DNA of 64,000 nt, taken from Volvox africanus (taxonomy: Eukaryota > Chlorophyta > Chlorophyceae > Chlamydomonadales > Volvocaceae). Location: assembly GCA_030268105.1 (NCBI GenBank), contig BSDZ01000094.1:5366501-5430500 (forward strand). Reading direction: 5' to 3'. The notes below the pieces were generated by a model. The model ran no database searches. It was not told where the DNA came from and saw only the letters and a list, made by a program, of their open reading frames with translations. Shown one piece after another: positions 1-12,728 of this stretch (the stretch's first letter is position 1; each line of letters starts with the position of its first letter). A program made the position numbers and the translations under genes.

Positions 1-161
1 GGTTTTATGTACCGTATGCCGTATCTTTACCCAACCCCCCAGCTCGCCCATCTCAGCCGCAACCTCTTTTAACCAGCTCAATGAAGAAATGGACGTCACG
101 AGATCTACTTAGGGGTACTTGATTTTTTCCTCGAAAATGTACGACACAGGATATCGTACAG

Positions 162-2204
162 CACGCCGGAAGCACCCCACGCTGGACTTCCCCGGCCCCT
201 CCACGAAGTTCTATCCACCGCCATTCTCATATCCTTTGCCGCAAAGCACCAGACGGAGGAGGGGGAGCCAGCTCTCTTCGCCTCTGGCGGCGGCGGCAGC
301 GGCGGCGCGTCACTGAGTTTTGGGGGCAGCATGACGGGATCGTACGGCGGAAGTTTGGACGAGCTTGGCGGTAGCGGCGGCGCGGCGGTTGCGGCAACGG
401 GTATCAGTTACGGCGAGACAGCGGAGTTGGTTGGCTGGGTGATGGACAGAGCTGAGGTGCTGCGACGGAAGGTGATGTGGTTTGGAGGAGGAGGAAGGTG
501 ATGCCATTCCGGGTGGATAAGTGTAAAGAAATGAAAGGACGGTGACGATGGAGAGAATCGGAAAAGACATAAAATCTCAATTGAGAAGATGCGAGTACGA
601 CATCGAAAGGTCCTCTAGGGCCGTACAAGAACGACAAAGACAATAAAGAAGGCCAACCGAAGTTCACTTCTCCTCCCATCGTGTGTTGGGGGATTTAATG
701 ATCGGATCTTTTATACACATGTATATTGTGTATGTATGTATGTATGAAGGGGTGCGATTATTGTTGAAAGGGGAACCAGCTTTTACAGTAGTGATCGCTA
801 ACCCTATGTGATCATTGCCGTACTGTTCGTTCGTACAGGTACGTGGTGCGCTTCGGCGTACATACCGTGACCACGCAGGCGGCTTGGAACGACTCAACTA
901 CACGTTATGTGTCGCCCCCGTGATCGAATCTGTACTGGCGGAGCGGGAGCGGGAGTTGTACGACAAGCAGCTGGCGGCTCTTTCAGCCGCAGCGGCGGCG
1001 GCGGGTGTGGTGCGCGGCGCGCCGGCGGGCCCCGGCAGTAGTTTCACAGACGACGACGAGGCGACGGCGGCGGCGGCGGCAGTGGCGACGGCGGCGGCGG
1101 CGAGCGGGGGCGAGGATGACGGCGAGGAGCCGATGGCACAAGTACGTAAATCATTTTGACAATTTTCCCAGGAAACGTAAAATGGAGGCCTGGGGCGCTT
1201 TCTTGCGCAGTAGTCGTGGTGATCTGATGGCTCTGGATGTTCATCTCCTTCTGTCTGTCTGTTTGTGTAATTAACCACATGCCTATGTTTGTATTTTGTG
1301 CAGTACAAACCGGTTGTGGAAAAGTTGTAACTGTATGACATTCCATATTCTGTTGTTCTGGTTTGTTTGATCTCTTTTAAGTTTTACATTTTGTTCTTGT
1401 CTCTTAGCGTAACCTTTGCCGGCACCGTATTGTCGTACAGTGCTGTAGCGTACGGCCCTGCTCGGTCTTATCTGCTTCAGGGCCACCCTCACCCCTAAGT
1501 CCCGCAGGTGTGGGCCTTACGTGCTGCGTTGCACTTGTGGTTGTGGTTCGACCAGGTGGGTTTCGGAGCAGGATTCTCAGAGTTCGGTAGACCGTCCCAC
1601 GGGTCAGTGTACGAAAAGTACGGTGTTTCAATTGCCGCAAGCGCAATTTAACGCAAATTAGGACAGAATGAGGGCACATGAGGAACACCGCTCGCACTTT
1701 CTCCACCAGGAACTTGGATTCGTCCACTCGCCTCCACATCAAGCTCTTGTAACAATAACCGACAACCCCAACCGTATTTAGGCAAATTACGTTGGCTACG
1801 TCATCGTCAAACACTCGTCCCCCGCTTTACTCCATTCAAGAGTTGACTTTTGCCCCCTTAACTGTGACGGAGCGCATACTTAGCGGTCATGGTACTTCCT
1901 CCAAACGCCAAAAATCGTGTGTTTCGTTCCTGCCGTACAGGAATGCGCTCGCTACCGTGACGAAGTCCGTACGGCGGGGGGTCTGCTGGTGATTGGAACC
2001 TCTTTGAACGAGTCGCCCCGCATAGAGCTGCAACTTCGGGGAAGGGCGGGGAGACAGGTATGATCAACTCATCTCTATCTATCCTTTCATTTACATGTTC
2101 ATCTATCTGTCTATCTATCCATCTACCTATCTATCTATCCAACTATCTGTCTGTCTGCCTATATATTCAATCCATTCTATCATTCATTCTATCTATCTAC
2201 CTAC

Positions 2205-2269
<65 letters not shown>

Positions 2270-5200
2270 ATTATCTACCAAACTACGTATCTCTTTACCT
2301 ACGTGTCTCTCAACGTGTCTGTTTGTCTGTCCATCTGTACCATCAGGGTGACCCGGGGGAGACCAAGATGTTGTTGGACTGCGTGGACCCCCTCATGGTC
2401 ATGTTCGGAATGGACAAGGTGTCGGCGATGTTGACGCAGCTGGGTAGTCAACTGCAGGTGAGGTTGAGAGTTCGGCAGCCAGTTTGTGTTTGCCGTACTT
2501 GAGCTTGTATATTTTGTGTAAATTGATATAATGCGTTGGGATAATAGCGGAACTTGTTTTCCTGAAGGCATTCATATTCCTGTTGGAGGGGTAAGGGAGG
2601 ACGGCTTTGATGGCTTTCGCTCCCAACAGACATAACCGAACTCAACTGAATTCACATTTTACGACAATGGCAACTCCCAACCAACCTATTACCTATTGTG
2701 CAGACTGGTCCTGACTACCTGGAAGGCGGTCCAGTGGACTACTTTGTAAATTATGTCGTACGGTGGCAAGAATCTATGTTCCAAAACATGAGGCTGGAGG
2801 TACGACGTGTACGATGGCGGCTGGGGGGTGCACGCCAAGGGACTGGAACACGGGTGTGTGTGTGAGGGGGGGGACGGTGGTGAATAAAACACAGCGGGAG
2901 GACCTCACGTGTATCATGGTCAGGGTTCGTAAGGGCACCGCGAAGGGCGTCCCGCTGTCCTGTCGGGATCCGTGCCGTCGATTGTACTTATTCTCGTACA
3001 TATGCCGTACCACTGCAGACGAAGAAGTACGACGCCGTGATGGAGGAGTACCGGCATAACCTCTACACGCTGCGGCGACTGGTGCTGTGCGGGGGAGACA
3101 TGCAGCGGACGCTGATTGTGTATGTCCTTATACAGGTAGTTGGTGGGTTTGTACGGAATAAGGAAAGCGGGCCGGGTACGACATGATTCGAATCATTGTC
3201 CCATTGGTGCGTGCATCTTGCAGTTGGAGAACATATCTTCTATTCATTTCTTCCGAACGCCAACTACAGAATGCACAGAATAAATAAATAATTAAATGCG
3301 AACGGCTTTCCAGGCATATTTTTTTGTCTAATGGTGTACTGCTGTTTTGTACGGAACGCAGCGTTACGTGGACGAGCTAGTTGGCCGGTATTTAGATCCA
3401 GGCCAGGCGCCAGCGAGGTGGCTGCGGGAATCTGTACGGCTGGATTCCCTTCCTGGTGCTCCAGAGACGCAGCCGGATCAGCTGCCAGTGATGGTCAGCC
3501 CGTTGCAGGTATGTACGAATTGTACAAATTGAAAATATAGATCCGCGTACGGCAGACCTACTACGGACAACCTGATTTCATCATCTGCCCCAGCCCCTGT
3601 CACGGCAAGTAGTTTGTAGAGTGGGGATCAAATAAATAAGTACTAAAATACAAATAAATTAAATTTTAAATATTAATTAAAAATAAAATGGTTTTATTTG
3701 TTTTATTCCATCTTAATTGACAAAGCTAATAGATATGTTACACCTCTTGCTCTTTCCCTCGGAAGGCTGTGCTCATCTGTTTGCGGACGCTGGTCAACCC
3801 GCTGGGACGTACGACAAAAACCCTCGTGGACTTCTCTGAAGTGACAGAAGCCGCCGCCGCCAACCCCACCGTACGGAAGATGTTGGAGCTGTTCGGCGTC
3901 GCTAACCCCAGGGCTGACCCCCGAGATGCCGCCGCTGACGGCGTTGACACGCAATATATACCAGTTTATATGCAGGTAGGTTTCAGTTGGCATAGCAACG
4001 GTTAGCTGGTTGATAGCTCAGTTGGTTGTCTGTTTTCACCATAATTTAATCATTTTATCAATCCTTCTTTCTTAAAAAAGTAGGAGGTCAAGCTGATCTT
4101 TTTCGCAAGTTCTGCAAATTCATGTGTGTGTGTTTTGCACTACTGTGGATGCCCGGAACCACCGCCCGTGGGCCTTATCCTGTTTTTTAGAATTCCTTCC
4201 AATGTTGTAGTCATCCTGGTTCACTCTGATTCCCTTGCATTCCTTCCCTCCCTCCCTCTCCCCATCCCTCCCTCCCTCCCTCACTGAAGGTACAAGAACT
4301 GGAGGTGTTGGCTCCCGAGCAGGTGGGAGCGGTTATGGCCCCCCTTCAGCTATCTCTTGCAATACCCCGATGACAGGGTCCTCCTCCCTCCCTAAGGGCG
4401 GATGCGACGATGTAGGGGGGGGATCTGAAACAAACAACTGGCAGGACCCATGGGTCGGTGCGTCAAGATCGTCACTGACCGCGTTCATCCTTGATTCTCC
4501 TGCTCTCTGTTGAACCATTGACTTTGTATTATTAACCCGCGATTGCCTCGTTCCCTCTGTCTCCCCGTCCCCGTCCCCACGCTGCCGTACAATTATGCGA
4601 AATATTACTTAGCTTCGGAACCTGGCAGAGTATATTGCTGGAACGGGCCCCCTGGAGTGGCCCGTGCCAGCCGCTGTCGAGATCCGGGGCAACTTCAAAC
4701 TGCAGCTGCAGCTACGGACACACAGGAAGCTGTTTGGGTACGGTGCCGTACGGTCTGCTGGCATCATGCCGTCGGAAGTCTCGGCGGCGGCGGCGGCGGC
4801 ACAGGCCGCTGAGCGGCTGCAGCTCTCCGCCGCCGGGGGCCTTATACAGCGGCCGCGTCTACGTGGGCCCTTTGCCGAAAAGGTGAGTTCGTCCTGGTTT
4901 GTGTTCGTTGAGTTCGTTGAATCGGCCTTCTTGTTTTTCCATCTACCCCTCGGGTTCATCCCCGTCTCAGCTGCGCTCTCTTTCTTTCGTTATTCTGTTG
5001 GCACATTGAACACCTCCGCCTGGGGGAGCACTCCTAAACTCCCTTCCATGTGGTCTCTTGAAAAACCCGCCAACTACCAACCACTACCAACCAACTACCA
5101 ATCAGGTGGCCGTGCTCCGTAACTACTTGGGCGAGTTGCTCATCGGCTGCTACGAAGCTCGTCGTCTTGCCGCTCGTCTGACTTTCACCGCCAGTCCGTC

Positions 5201-6231
5201 ACTCGGTTTTACTGACATCGACGCCGAGCAGCAGGTGCGTCGCGGTACCCAAGACGGTGATCCTCCGCGATACCGTCCTACATCCCTTCGACCTCCTGAC
5301 CCTGATGCAGGTGCATTCTTATAGATCTCCTTAACTTTGACTGACTGTAGACATCAAAATATTAAAACAATGTTTAATTTACGAGATTTTGGCGTGTCCC
5401 AAGGCAACCACCTATAACCGCCAACCACCTACAACGAACTAACCGATTGTCAACCACCAACTGCTAGGTGTGTGCGTTTGAGCAGCAAACAATGTTATTA
5501 TGGATCGATGCTCTGTGGAGCTGCTTCCTGGAGGACACCGCCCGGTTGCGAAACGCGGTCAACATACGCTCTACCAACGGTTCTAACCCGGTGGAGGAGT
5601 TTCGCATGGAGGCCAACGCGGCATTCCTGGCACTTCTTGATAACTACAGGTGCGCCGTACGGGATGTACGACGGGATCAGCGGGGCATGATGGGAATTAT
5701 GGCTTGTGAGGGCAATGGCGCGCGCGCGAGGTTGTGGCGACTGGTTATGTGGTTAGGGTTCAGTGGTTTTGGGATTTCGATAATTGCCCGACCTCTCCCG
5801 TCTTGAGGTATCTCCCGTACGGCCTCAGGGATGCCGTACTGGACAAGCTGCTGGTTCCGGATTTCAGCATTTATGCCCCCCTGGAGTCCGAGATTGCGGA
5901 TACGGATCTCGTGGGACGCGGCGGACTGGTGACTCAGGTGCCGACAGAGGAGCAGCCTGCAGCCGCCGCTGCTGATGTGTCCGGCCGCAGTAACGGCGAT
6001 GGCAACGGCAACGGAAGCGGGAACGGGAACGACATGTTCGAGAACGTGCACGACAATCACTTAAGTTTTGTGGTCTCTGGCGAGGCCGTTGACAAGCCCA
6101 ACCACAACGGACATGGTAATGGCGCCGGCGCCGCCGCGGCGGCGGCAGTGACGGCAGATTACCAGCGCGGCGGCAGTACGAGTACAAACTGCGGGGTGCC
6201 GGTTGGCTCTGCCGTGGAGGGCTCGGGATAG
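162..6231 (+). CDS. SECA2: SecA2-type preprotein translocase ATPase, 3' part
   Basis: This is the C-terminal ~815 residues of a SecA motor, which drives proteins through a plastid Sec translocon; the N-terminal DEAD motor lies upstream of the window. I read exons 162-471, 839-1141, 1941-2057, 2347-2457, 2704-2799, 3019-3135, 3362-3508, 3766-3975, 4290-4322, 4613-4882, 5106-5234, 5468-5649 and 5808-6231, all phase-compatible. Exon 1941-2057 encodes [20 protein letters not shown] followed by RGRAGRQ, and the next exon starts GDPGETK: the SecA NBD2 arginine-finger motif. Then come [19 protein letters not shown] (helical scaffold start) and [20 protein letters not shown] (helical scaffold end). 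[11 protein letters not shown] and AVNIRS resemble plant SECA2 more than SECA1, so the paralogue call is by remembered similarity. Ala- and Gly-rich inserts sit before the GGLLVIGT motif, and the Gly/Asn/Ala-rich tail has no CxC zinc motif. I saw no TGTAA close after the stop. Confidence 0.82.
2192..2269. repeat. (CTAT)n microsatellite in a SECA2 intron
   Basis: A tetranucleotide CTAT/ATCT array fills the intron between the RGRAGRQ and GDPGETK exons. Looser copies of the same unit start near 2080. It is continuous over about 75 bases. Confidence 0.95.
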
Positions 6232-7841
6232 GCTGTAGTGTGTAGTGTAGCTATAGCAGGATATCCTAGTTATGTTGCCATGTGGCCGTGGTAGCCTAGG
6301 TGAGGGTAGGTGGGAGGCGGGGTCCGCGTGCTCAGGGGGGGAGGGGGGCGGGGCCTTTCTAACACGGGTTCGTGCTGGCTCTCTTCACGGGTTGGAACAG
6401 ACAGCGGCAGCTGAAATAGACAAGGAGACGCTGAGGCACTGGTTACTTCATCCATTACAACTTAATTTGTCTTTCGCAAATGCCCTTTTACAAATTGTTT
6501 AGTTTCGGATTTGTAGTATGGGGCGTGACGGTTGCTTGGTGGTATTTAAATAACAAATTTAATTAAGAAAATTTAATTGAGAAAACACAATCGGGAGGAT
6601 TCGATCTTGGAAACGTTGGAGGGGAGGACAGTGGGGATTGATTAGACATGATCTTGGAGTTTTGCGGCTTCAGGTTTCGACCGATTGTACCGCACATAAA
6701 ATATCTGATGAGGCCAGAGCGCTGGCGCTGTTGAGAAGGCGGTCGCCATTCCCCCCTTCTATCCAGCCTTAGTGCACCCTCTTCCCTCCCTCCCCCAACA
6801 AACGCCCACCCACCCGTGTTTGAGACACCAGATGGCTTGATGAACCGAGCAACAGCTAAAAGCAGAAACGCTAAAATGACAGATTGGAACACTTACCGTT
6901 GAAGGATATCAAATAGCACCAAGCGGTGCGATCCAACTTATGCAATTGGGTCTGCGTGTGACCGATGTCACTGTGCGCTCAAGAATGCGCGACGTTGGCA
7001 GTTACTGCCTGCAACCCACATCGCGGGTTCACTGAGGCGGGTGTAGCCTAGCAGCTGCTTGCTTCGCTGAGTCCCTAGGTAAAATGTTCTGATCGGTATC
7101 AGTGTGTTGGGGGGGGGGTGTTGCGGGGGGGAGGAATAGGGCATGGTTCCCGCAGTAACAGGCGCCTGATGCGGAAGGGGGGAACGGAGGGACCTGGACC
7201 GGAGGCAGCAGGACTGGACCAGCTCTTGCAAGTTAGAATGGTGTCAGAAAGGAAAGCGCTCCCCTTCCGAGGTATTACTACTTTCTTCGTTCTCAGTCTC
7301 TGATGGTTCATGGACTGCGAGCCGGCGGGGTGGAAAAAATATGTCCAGCCAGGGTTAGCGAACAGCTTGTTTGCTACCCAGGTCCCAATCAGACAGGTTT
7401 AAGGCAAAGCTCATTTACGGTATTGTTAGATATTGTTATGACACGGTAACAGTTGTGTCATGGAGATTTTTCACAGTTGACGCTGATTCGTGTTTCCGAG
7501 ATCCAGCATGCTGTTTTCAAATTTGCATGCTTCCTAGATTTAACATTGGTCCGCCGGCTTTGCACAGTGTTGCAATGATAAGGTTCTACAAAGACAATAT
7601 GCATCAATAACAAATGCTGATAGTGTTGAAAGTTCCTAGATTGTTATCCATTGTACAGTGTACGATGCTTGTGTGATGGATGGATGAATGGATGGATAGA
7701 AGTATTACGCAGCACAAGTTCAGCATTCAAACATAGAATACGTCGTCTCTCTCAATATCATAAAAAAGTTTGTACAAGAAAATATCAGTTTCGCGTCACC
7801 CCGCATTCAGCCATCGATCTATCTCTTAGGCCGCGACTCCG
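6232..7841. other. SECA2-CDCA7 intergenic region
   Basis: This stretch should hold the SECA2 3' untranslated region and the CDCA7 promoter and leader. It has an AT-rich patch near 6540-6590 and a G-run near 7110-7130. I see no open frame with splice sites or recognisable protein similarity on either strand, and no clear TATA box. Confidence 0.5.
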
Positions 7842-9015
7842 ATGGGCATCGTCTCAGACTTCGATACGAGCGTCGAAGAGCAGCGCAACCGAAATGAACA
7901 AAAATTGCGGGTGATCATTTATCCAAACTGCCCTATCTTCAAATCGAAGAGCCTTTCAACCATTTGACTATACAGTCGTGCAAATACGTGCAAAAGCAAT
8001 TGACAATAGTCATATTTCCATTGATTTTCCATCATGCAGGACCTGGGGATATATACGTTGAAAGATGCCATGGCAGCCGAAGCTGCGGCGGGGTCAAAAG
8101 CAACCCGGCCGCGGAAGCCCCGCGAGCCCCGTGAACCAGTTGAGCCACGCCGCAGCACCCGGGAGCGCACACAGGTGCGGCGGGCTGTACGATGTAGAGA
8201 CGAAGGTTATGACGACAACAGAAAACAATTGAGAAATCCTCAGCGCTTGGCTGATGGTCGTAAACACAGCAAAACAGGACGCAGTACGTGTTACGAAGAT
8301 GCCCGTCACGTGGTACCAGCTACCGAATGGCACATAGCCGGCCAATTCTTCGTACACAACTACCAAAATTCGTCATGTGCTCTGTGTCAGCATAGATGCA
8401 AAACACTTATGTTCTTGTTGCTTGTGGCTGATCTGGGACAGAGTCGCACAGAGTCATGGAGAACTCATTTCGCACTTGAAACCCCAACACCATCTCTACC
8501 TACAGCAGCATATCTGTACGCACTCACGAACCCAGCATCGCGCAAAAAAGTCTTTGCGCTAATACCTTCTGTCCGCGTGTCTGTGTGTCTATGTGTAAAA
8601 CAAACCCGGCATTTTATTGGCTTCCACCCCTCTCGCTCGTTGTTATAAACGTTGCTTTAAACTGAGTGACCGCCTCCTGCTGCCCGCTTGCGCAATAATC
8701 GCGCACTCGCGACCCGCGGCGCTGCTGCCGTTTGGCCCCGTACCGTGATTTCAATTCGTTATCCGGTGCTGATTGCTCGCTCGGCCATGTGCTGACAACG
8801 TACAGAAGACGTACAATGAGGATGCCATGTTTGAGGCCATTATGCCCAGGAACAGCCGGGGGAGCGGTGGCGTGAAGCGGCCCCTCGAGCTCACCGCAGA
8901 AGAGGTGGAGGCGCTGACAGTCGCCGCCAAGTGCGTGTGCATATACGTGTATGTATGTCTGTGTGTGTCTGTGTGTCTGTGTCAGTGTTGCCAGAAGCGG
9001 GTACGCGCCATCTGC

Positions 9016-9089
<74 letters not shown>

Positions 9090-12000
9090 ATAGTGTTGCA
9101 AAACACAAAGACTGTAGAGTGTATAAATGATTTTTTTATAATTCAATTGCAAAGATATGGTTCTGATGCATCCGTCACCCGGTCCATGTTAACGTGAAAT
9201 ACGGTTATGTTGGCAGATGCCTTGGGACGATACCCTGCGCTGCGCTTTGAACTACCGCTATGTTTAGTAATCAGAACTCATGTCGTACCTCTCCATTCTC
9301 GCAGAGAGGCTCGTATCCACGGGGCTGGGCGCGGGGCATCCAAGGGGCCCCGTGGCCCTCGCGACTCCGGCAAGGGGGTGCGGCGGCAGGTAGGTGTGTA
9401 AACGAACGTGCATGAACAAAGTGGGTCCGGGTTACCGGTCAGAGAGGGTTTTGCGGTGCATTCCTTACGGCGACGAAGAAGTGCACTTCCAGAAGCTCGG
9501 GATGACTGTCCTCCCACCCAACCGGCGAGTTCGTGCCCCTCTCAATGTGTGTGTGTTTGGATGCGTGCCCTAGGCACCGGTGCTCAATTCTTTTCTGATG
9601 TCGGCTGTCTGCAGGGAGGCCAGGTTTACGATAGCAGCTCCGGCGTCACGTGCCACTGGTGAGGCGTTGACATCTTGCAGCGACATGCGGCAATGCGAAT
9701 GTGATAATAATACTATTATTACCATCATCGTCATCGTCATCATCGCCACGCAATATATAATAATAATAATATAATAAGAATAAGAATAAGAATAAGAATA
9801 GCGACATGTAAGGACAAATACGGCAGACACATGTATTGCCGGGAATGTCCCCATTCGGCATACACATCCCTTAACCCACATCCCTTCCTGGATCGACCAG
9901 GACGGGCAACTCACCCGGGGCACACTTATCACTTGCTTCTTCATTCGTCGATCCTCAACTGACCTCACCATCCCTTGCTCACCCCTTTAAACCCCACCTC
10001 GGCACGGGTTATCCGCTCACCTTGACTCCCCCGCCGTTCATGACCATCATGATGGTACGATTTAACGTTACAATCGTACGGTAGGTGCCGCCAGAAGACC
10101 ATCACGCTGAAGGTACGAGCCAAGGAGCCAGCGGGAGCGGGTCCGTGTCCCGACCCGTGGGAATGCTGGCCAGAGCTAGGTTGGGCGGGCCCCGTACTCC
10201 GCCAATGTCGGGGATAGGGGTGACTTTCTGGAGCTAGTGCTGGTACCTGGCCATATAAGGCGGCCTTCGTTATGGAAGACAGTCGCTCTATCTTTGGGCA
10301 CCGGGCACGGGCTAAGAAGAGCAAAATAAAACCCCAAATTCCTCCGTACAGGTGATCTGTGCACCTTTTAATCCTGGCTGTGTTGCTTGTTTTGGCAATG
10401 CTTGGCGGCACTCACCTTTTCACTTGCCGGAGGGTCCCCTGCATGCATTCGTAGGTCACGTGCACTAACCCCCTCTGTGGCGGGGGCAACCGGATGCCTC
10501 TTAGCTTCTGGTGCGTGGCGGGGTATGTCCTCTGCGGCTAACCAGGGTGTCAAATATCCGTACACAGCGCCATAACGTGAGGTCTTGCTGGTCCTGGAGG
10601 TCTTCAGACCGCCCCGTGCGTGGTGTTCCCCTCACATTTGTACGACATATATTATAACCACCTGCCTCCGGGGTCCCCCCTTTTTTATCACTTGGCGTGT
10701 ATTGATCCGTATCATTTGTTAACGTAACACAGACATATAGATAGACATATTGTGCCGTCTGCATCAACTCTTTCCCCACCCATGTCGCTCCCACGTGATC
10801 GCTCGTCGTCATAACCTTACGGCTCAAATCTTCACCGCCCCCTCGCCGCCCCGTGTCACCCATTAGCAAGAGGTGCCTCTGGAACCGCCACGGAGGTACG
10901 TGGTTCCCTTGGGACGGCTGCCTGTCTGTACTTGTGCCCTTCCCTGGCTCAAACTTCATTGGCATATATTATTATATGTTTTCATATCATGGTGTTATTC
11001 GTCAATGATGCGGATGAGCTGCATCCTGTATGTGTGTGTCAGGAGTCCTGGACGCCCAGAAACCAACCTTCCCAATTCGCCGACTCCGACTCTGCTTCGC
11101 GGCCCGGGCCTGACTACATTGTCCGTGTCTACGTGTGCGTGTGCTGGCATGCAGAGATCGTGGAGGCGGAGATCCAGGGTGGCAGGTGGATCTGCCCCTG
11201 CTGCCGGGTCAGCTGTGGTCCCGGCTGCACAATCTGCTGCAATTGTGGCGTATGCAGGAGGAAGGTGCGTGCGTGCATCTGTGCTTGCGTGCGTACGCGT
11301 ACATATTGCAGGATGTAAGTCTGTGTGTCTGTATGTGGCGACCCAGTAAGTGGTGGAGGTCGCAATGCTGGGAACAGCGCGTGTGAGCGCCACGTCCGCA
11401 TGCACCCAAATCCGGTACTGATGACATTCCAATCAAGGGTTGCAGCTGCCCTGGGTGCAGGTTGTACCCGGCTTGGAGATCGGGAAGGGCTGTTGGCGGT
11501 TTGGGAGGGTGCATTGGGATGTCCACTTCATTCTTCCACGTCGCCCCCGCCTATGTATGTATGTATAATATACCCACCTACGCACTTGCAAACTGCAGCT
11601 CGGTCTGCCACCTACCGACAAGATTAAGACTTTCGCCGAGGCTAAGGGATTCGACGACGCCCACGACTACCTGGTCTCACTGGTCACTGGTAGGTAGTGT
11701 CTGGCCGGATGGCCTCCGTGAAGTCCTTCCTGCCCACACAACTGCACACCAAGTGCTTCTAATCTCATCCATCTCAGCAATTGTTATCCTGCGATTATTT
11801 CCTGCACGCACAAAGCAAAGGTTACATCTTGGGGGATCTGGTGCAGCTGTCTGGTTCGTGGTTCAGACGTAACGCACCACAAACAGCAATGAGGGTGCGG
11901 CATGATGCAATAAAGCATTTGCCGCCGCACTTCCAGCTGCCCACTAGCATGCATGCATGGCTTTCCACCAGCTGCATGGTAAAGGTAATACGCAGCGAGC

Positions 12001-12728
12001 GGTGCACTGGCATGGGGGGCAGTCCAGTGGCGGTCGAGTGTTATCGTCATCTTTAAGCCCGCAAACGCCTTCGAATGCGCCCTCGTTTTTTGGGCGCAGG
12101 GGAGTCTCCGGAGGAGCTGAAGGCTCGCAAGGTGGTGTTCCTGGAGGAACTGCAGAAGAAGGTGGACAAGGCCAGGGCGGCGGCGACGGCCGCAAGCGAC
12201 GAGGAGGAAGAGGAGGCGGAGAAGGCGGGGGGCGAGGTGGGGTTTGCCGAGATGGAGGAGGAAGAAGAGGAAGCGGAGGGGGGAAAGATGTTTGCTGAGA
12301 TGGAGGAGGAAGAGGAGGTAATTGAGCCCCCACAGGCAACGAAGGAAGAAGCGTCAGCCAAGGAGAAGAAGGAAAAGGCGCCAGCCAAGGGCAAGGCGCC
12401 AGTCAAGGAGAAGAAGGAAAAGGCGCCAGCCAAGGGCAAAGCGTCAGCCAAGGAGGAGAAGGAAAAGGCGCCAGCCAAGGGCAAAACGTCAGCCAAGGAG
12501 AAGGAAAAGGCGCCAGCCAAGGGCAAAGCGTCAGCCAAGGAGAAGAAGGAAAAGGCGCCAGCCAAGGGCAAAACGTCAGCCAAGGAGAAGGAAAAGGCAA
12601 AGGAGGACCAGACGCCAGACGAGGACGAAGTGAAAGGCACGTTTAAGGACGGCAAGGTGAAGGGAAAGGCCAAGAGGGGCGCTCCACCAACTAAATCTAA
12701 GTCCAAGGCACTGGCGGACGCGAATTGA
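7842..12728 (+). CDS. CDCA7: CDCA7-like 4CXXC zinc-finger protein with Lys/Ala-rich tail
   Basis: Members of this family bind chromatin and, in animals, recruit the remodeler HELLS to support DNA methylation. I read exons 7842-7910, 8040-8174, 8806-8930, 9305-9389, 9615-9658, 10085-10112, 10455-10510, 10867-10895, 11155-11264, 11599-11689 and 12100-12728, about 466 residues, all in phase. The zinc finger is built from five exons: GVTCHWCRQKTITLK, VTCTNPLC, FCKRCLWNRHGE, GGRWICPCCRVSCG and CCNCGVCRRK, then KTFAEAKGFDDAHDYLVSLV. This matches the CDCA7 order CHxCRQKT, C-NP-C, FCxxCLxNRYGE, WxCPxCR, CNCxxCR and the final helix. The N-terminus (EEQRNRNEQKLRDLGIYTLK) resembles the family's short N-terminal helix. 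The last exon adds an acidic stretch and about six imperfect ~15-residue repeats such as AKEKKEKAPAKGKAS, like a histone H1 tail. The start ATG at 7842 is likely but an upstream exon is possible. Confidence 0.83.
9015..9088. repeat. (ATCT)n microsatellite in a CDCA7 intron
   Basis: A clean tetranucleotide array of the same unit as the one in the SECA2 intron at 2192-2269. It lies between the third and fourth CDCA7 exons. Confidence 0.95.
9753..9800. repeat. AT-rich (TAA)n/(GAATAA)n microsatellite in a CDCA7 intron
   Basis: A short TAATAA array passes into four or five copies of GAATAA. It lies between the exons ending at 9658 and starting at 10085. Confidence 0.85.
12361..12600 (+). repeat. 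Coding tandem repeat of ~42-48 bp in the CDCA7 tail
   Basis: About six imperfect units encode AKEKKEKAPAKGKAS-like peptides. The unit length varies by whole codons, so the frame is kept. The unit is rich in Lys, Ala, Glu and Pro and resembles linker-histone tails. Confidence 0.9.

Noticed and set aside
5235..5326. Extension of the SECA2 exon past 5234
   Set aside because: The frame runs to a stop at 5324 with non-SecA sequence, whereas splicing at CAG|GTGCGT joins the exon at 5468 and restores the SecA helix.
10352..10440. Alternative CDCA7 exon VICAPFNPGCVACFG
   Set aside because: It has no GT donor in usable phase and breaks the Cys spacing; the exon 10455-10510 gives VTCTNPLC and FC in the right spacing.
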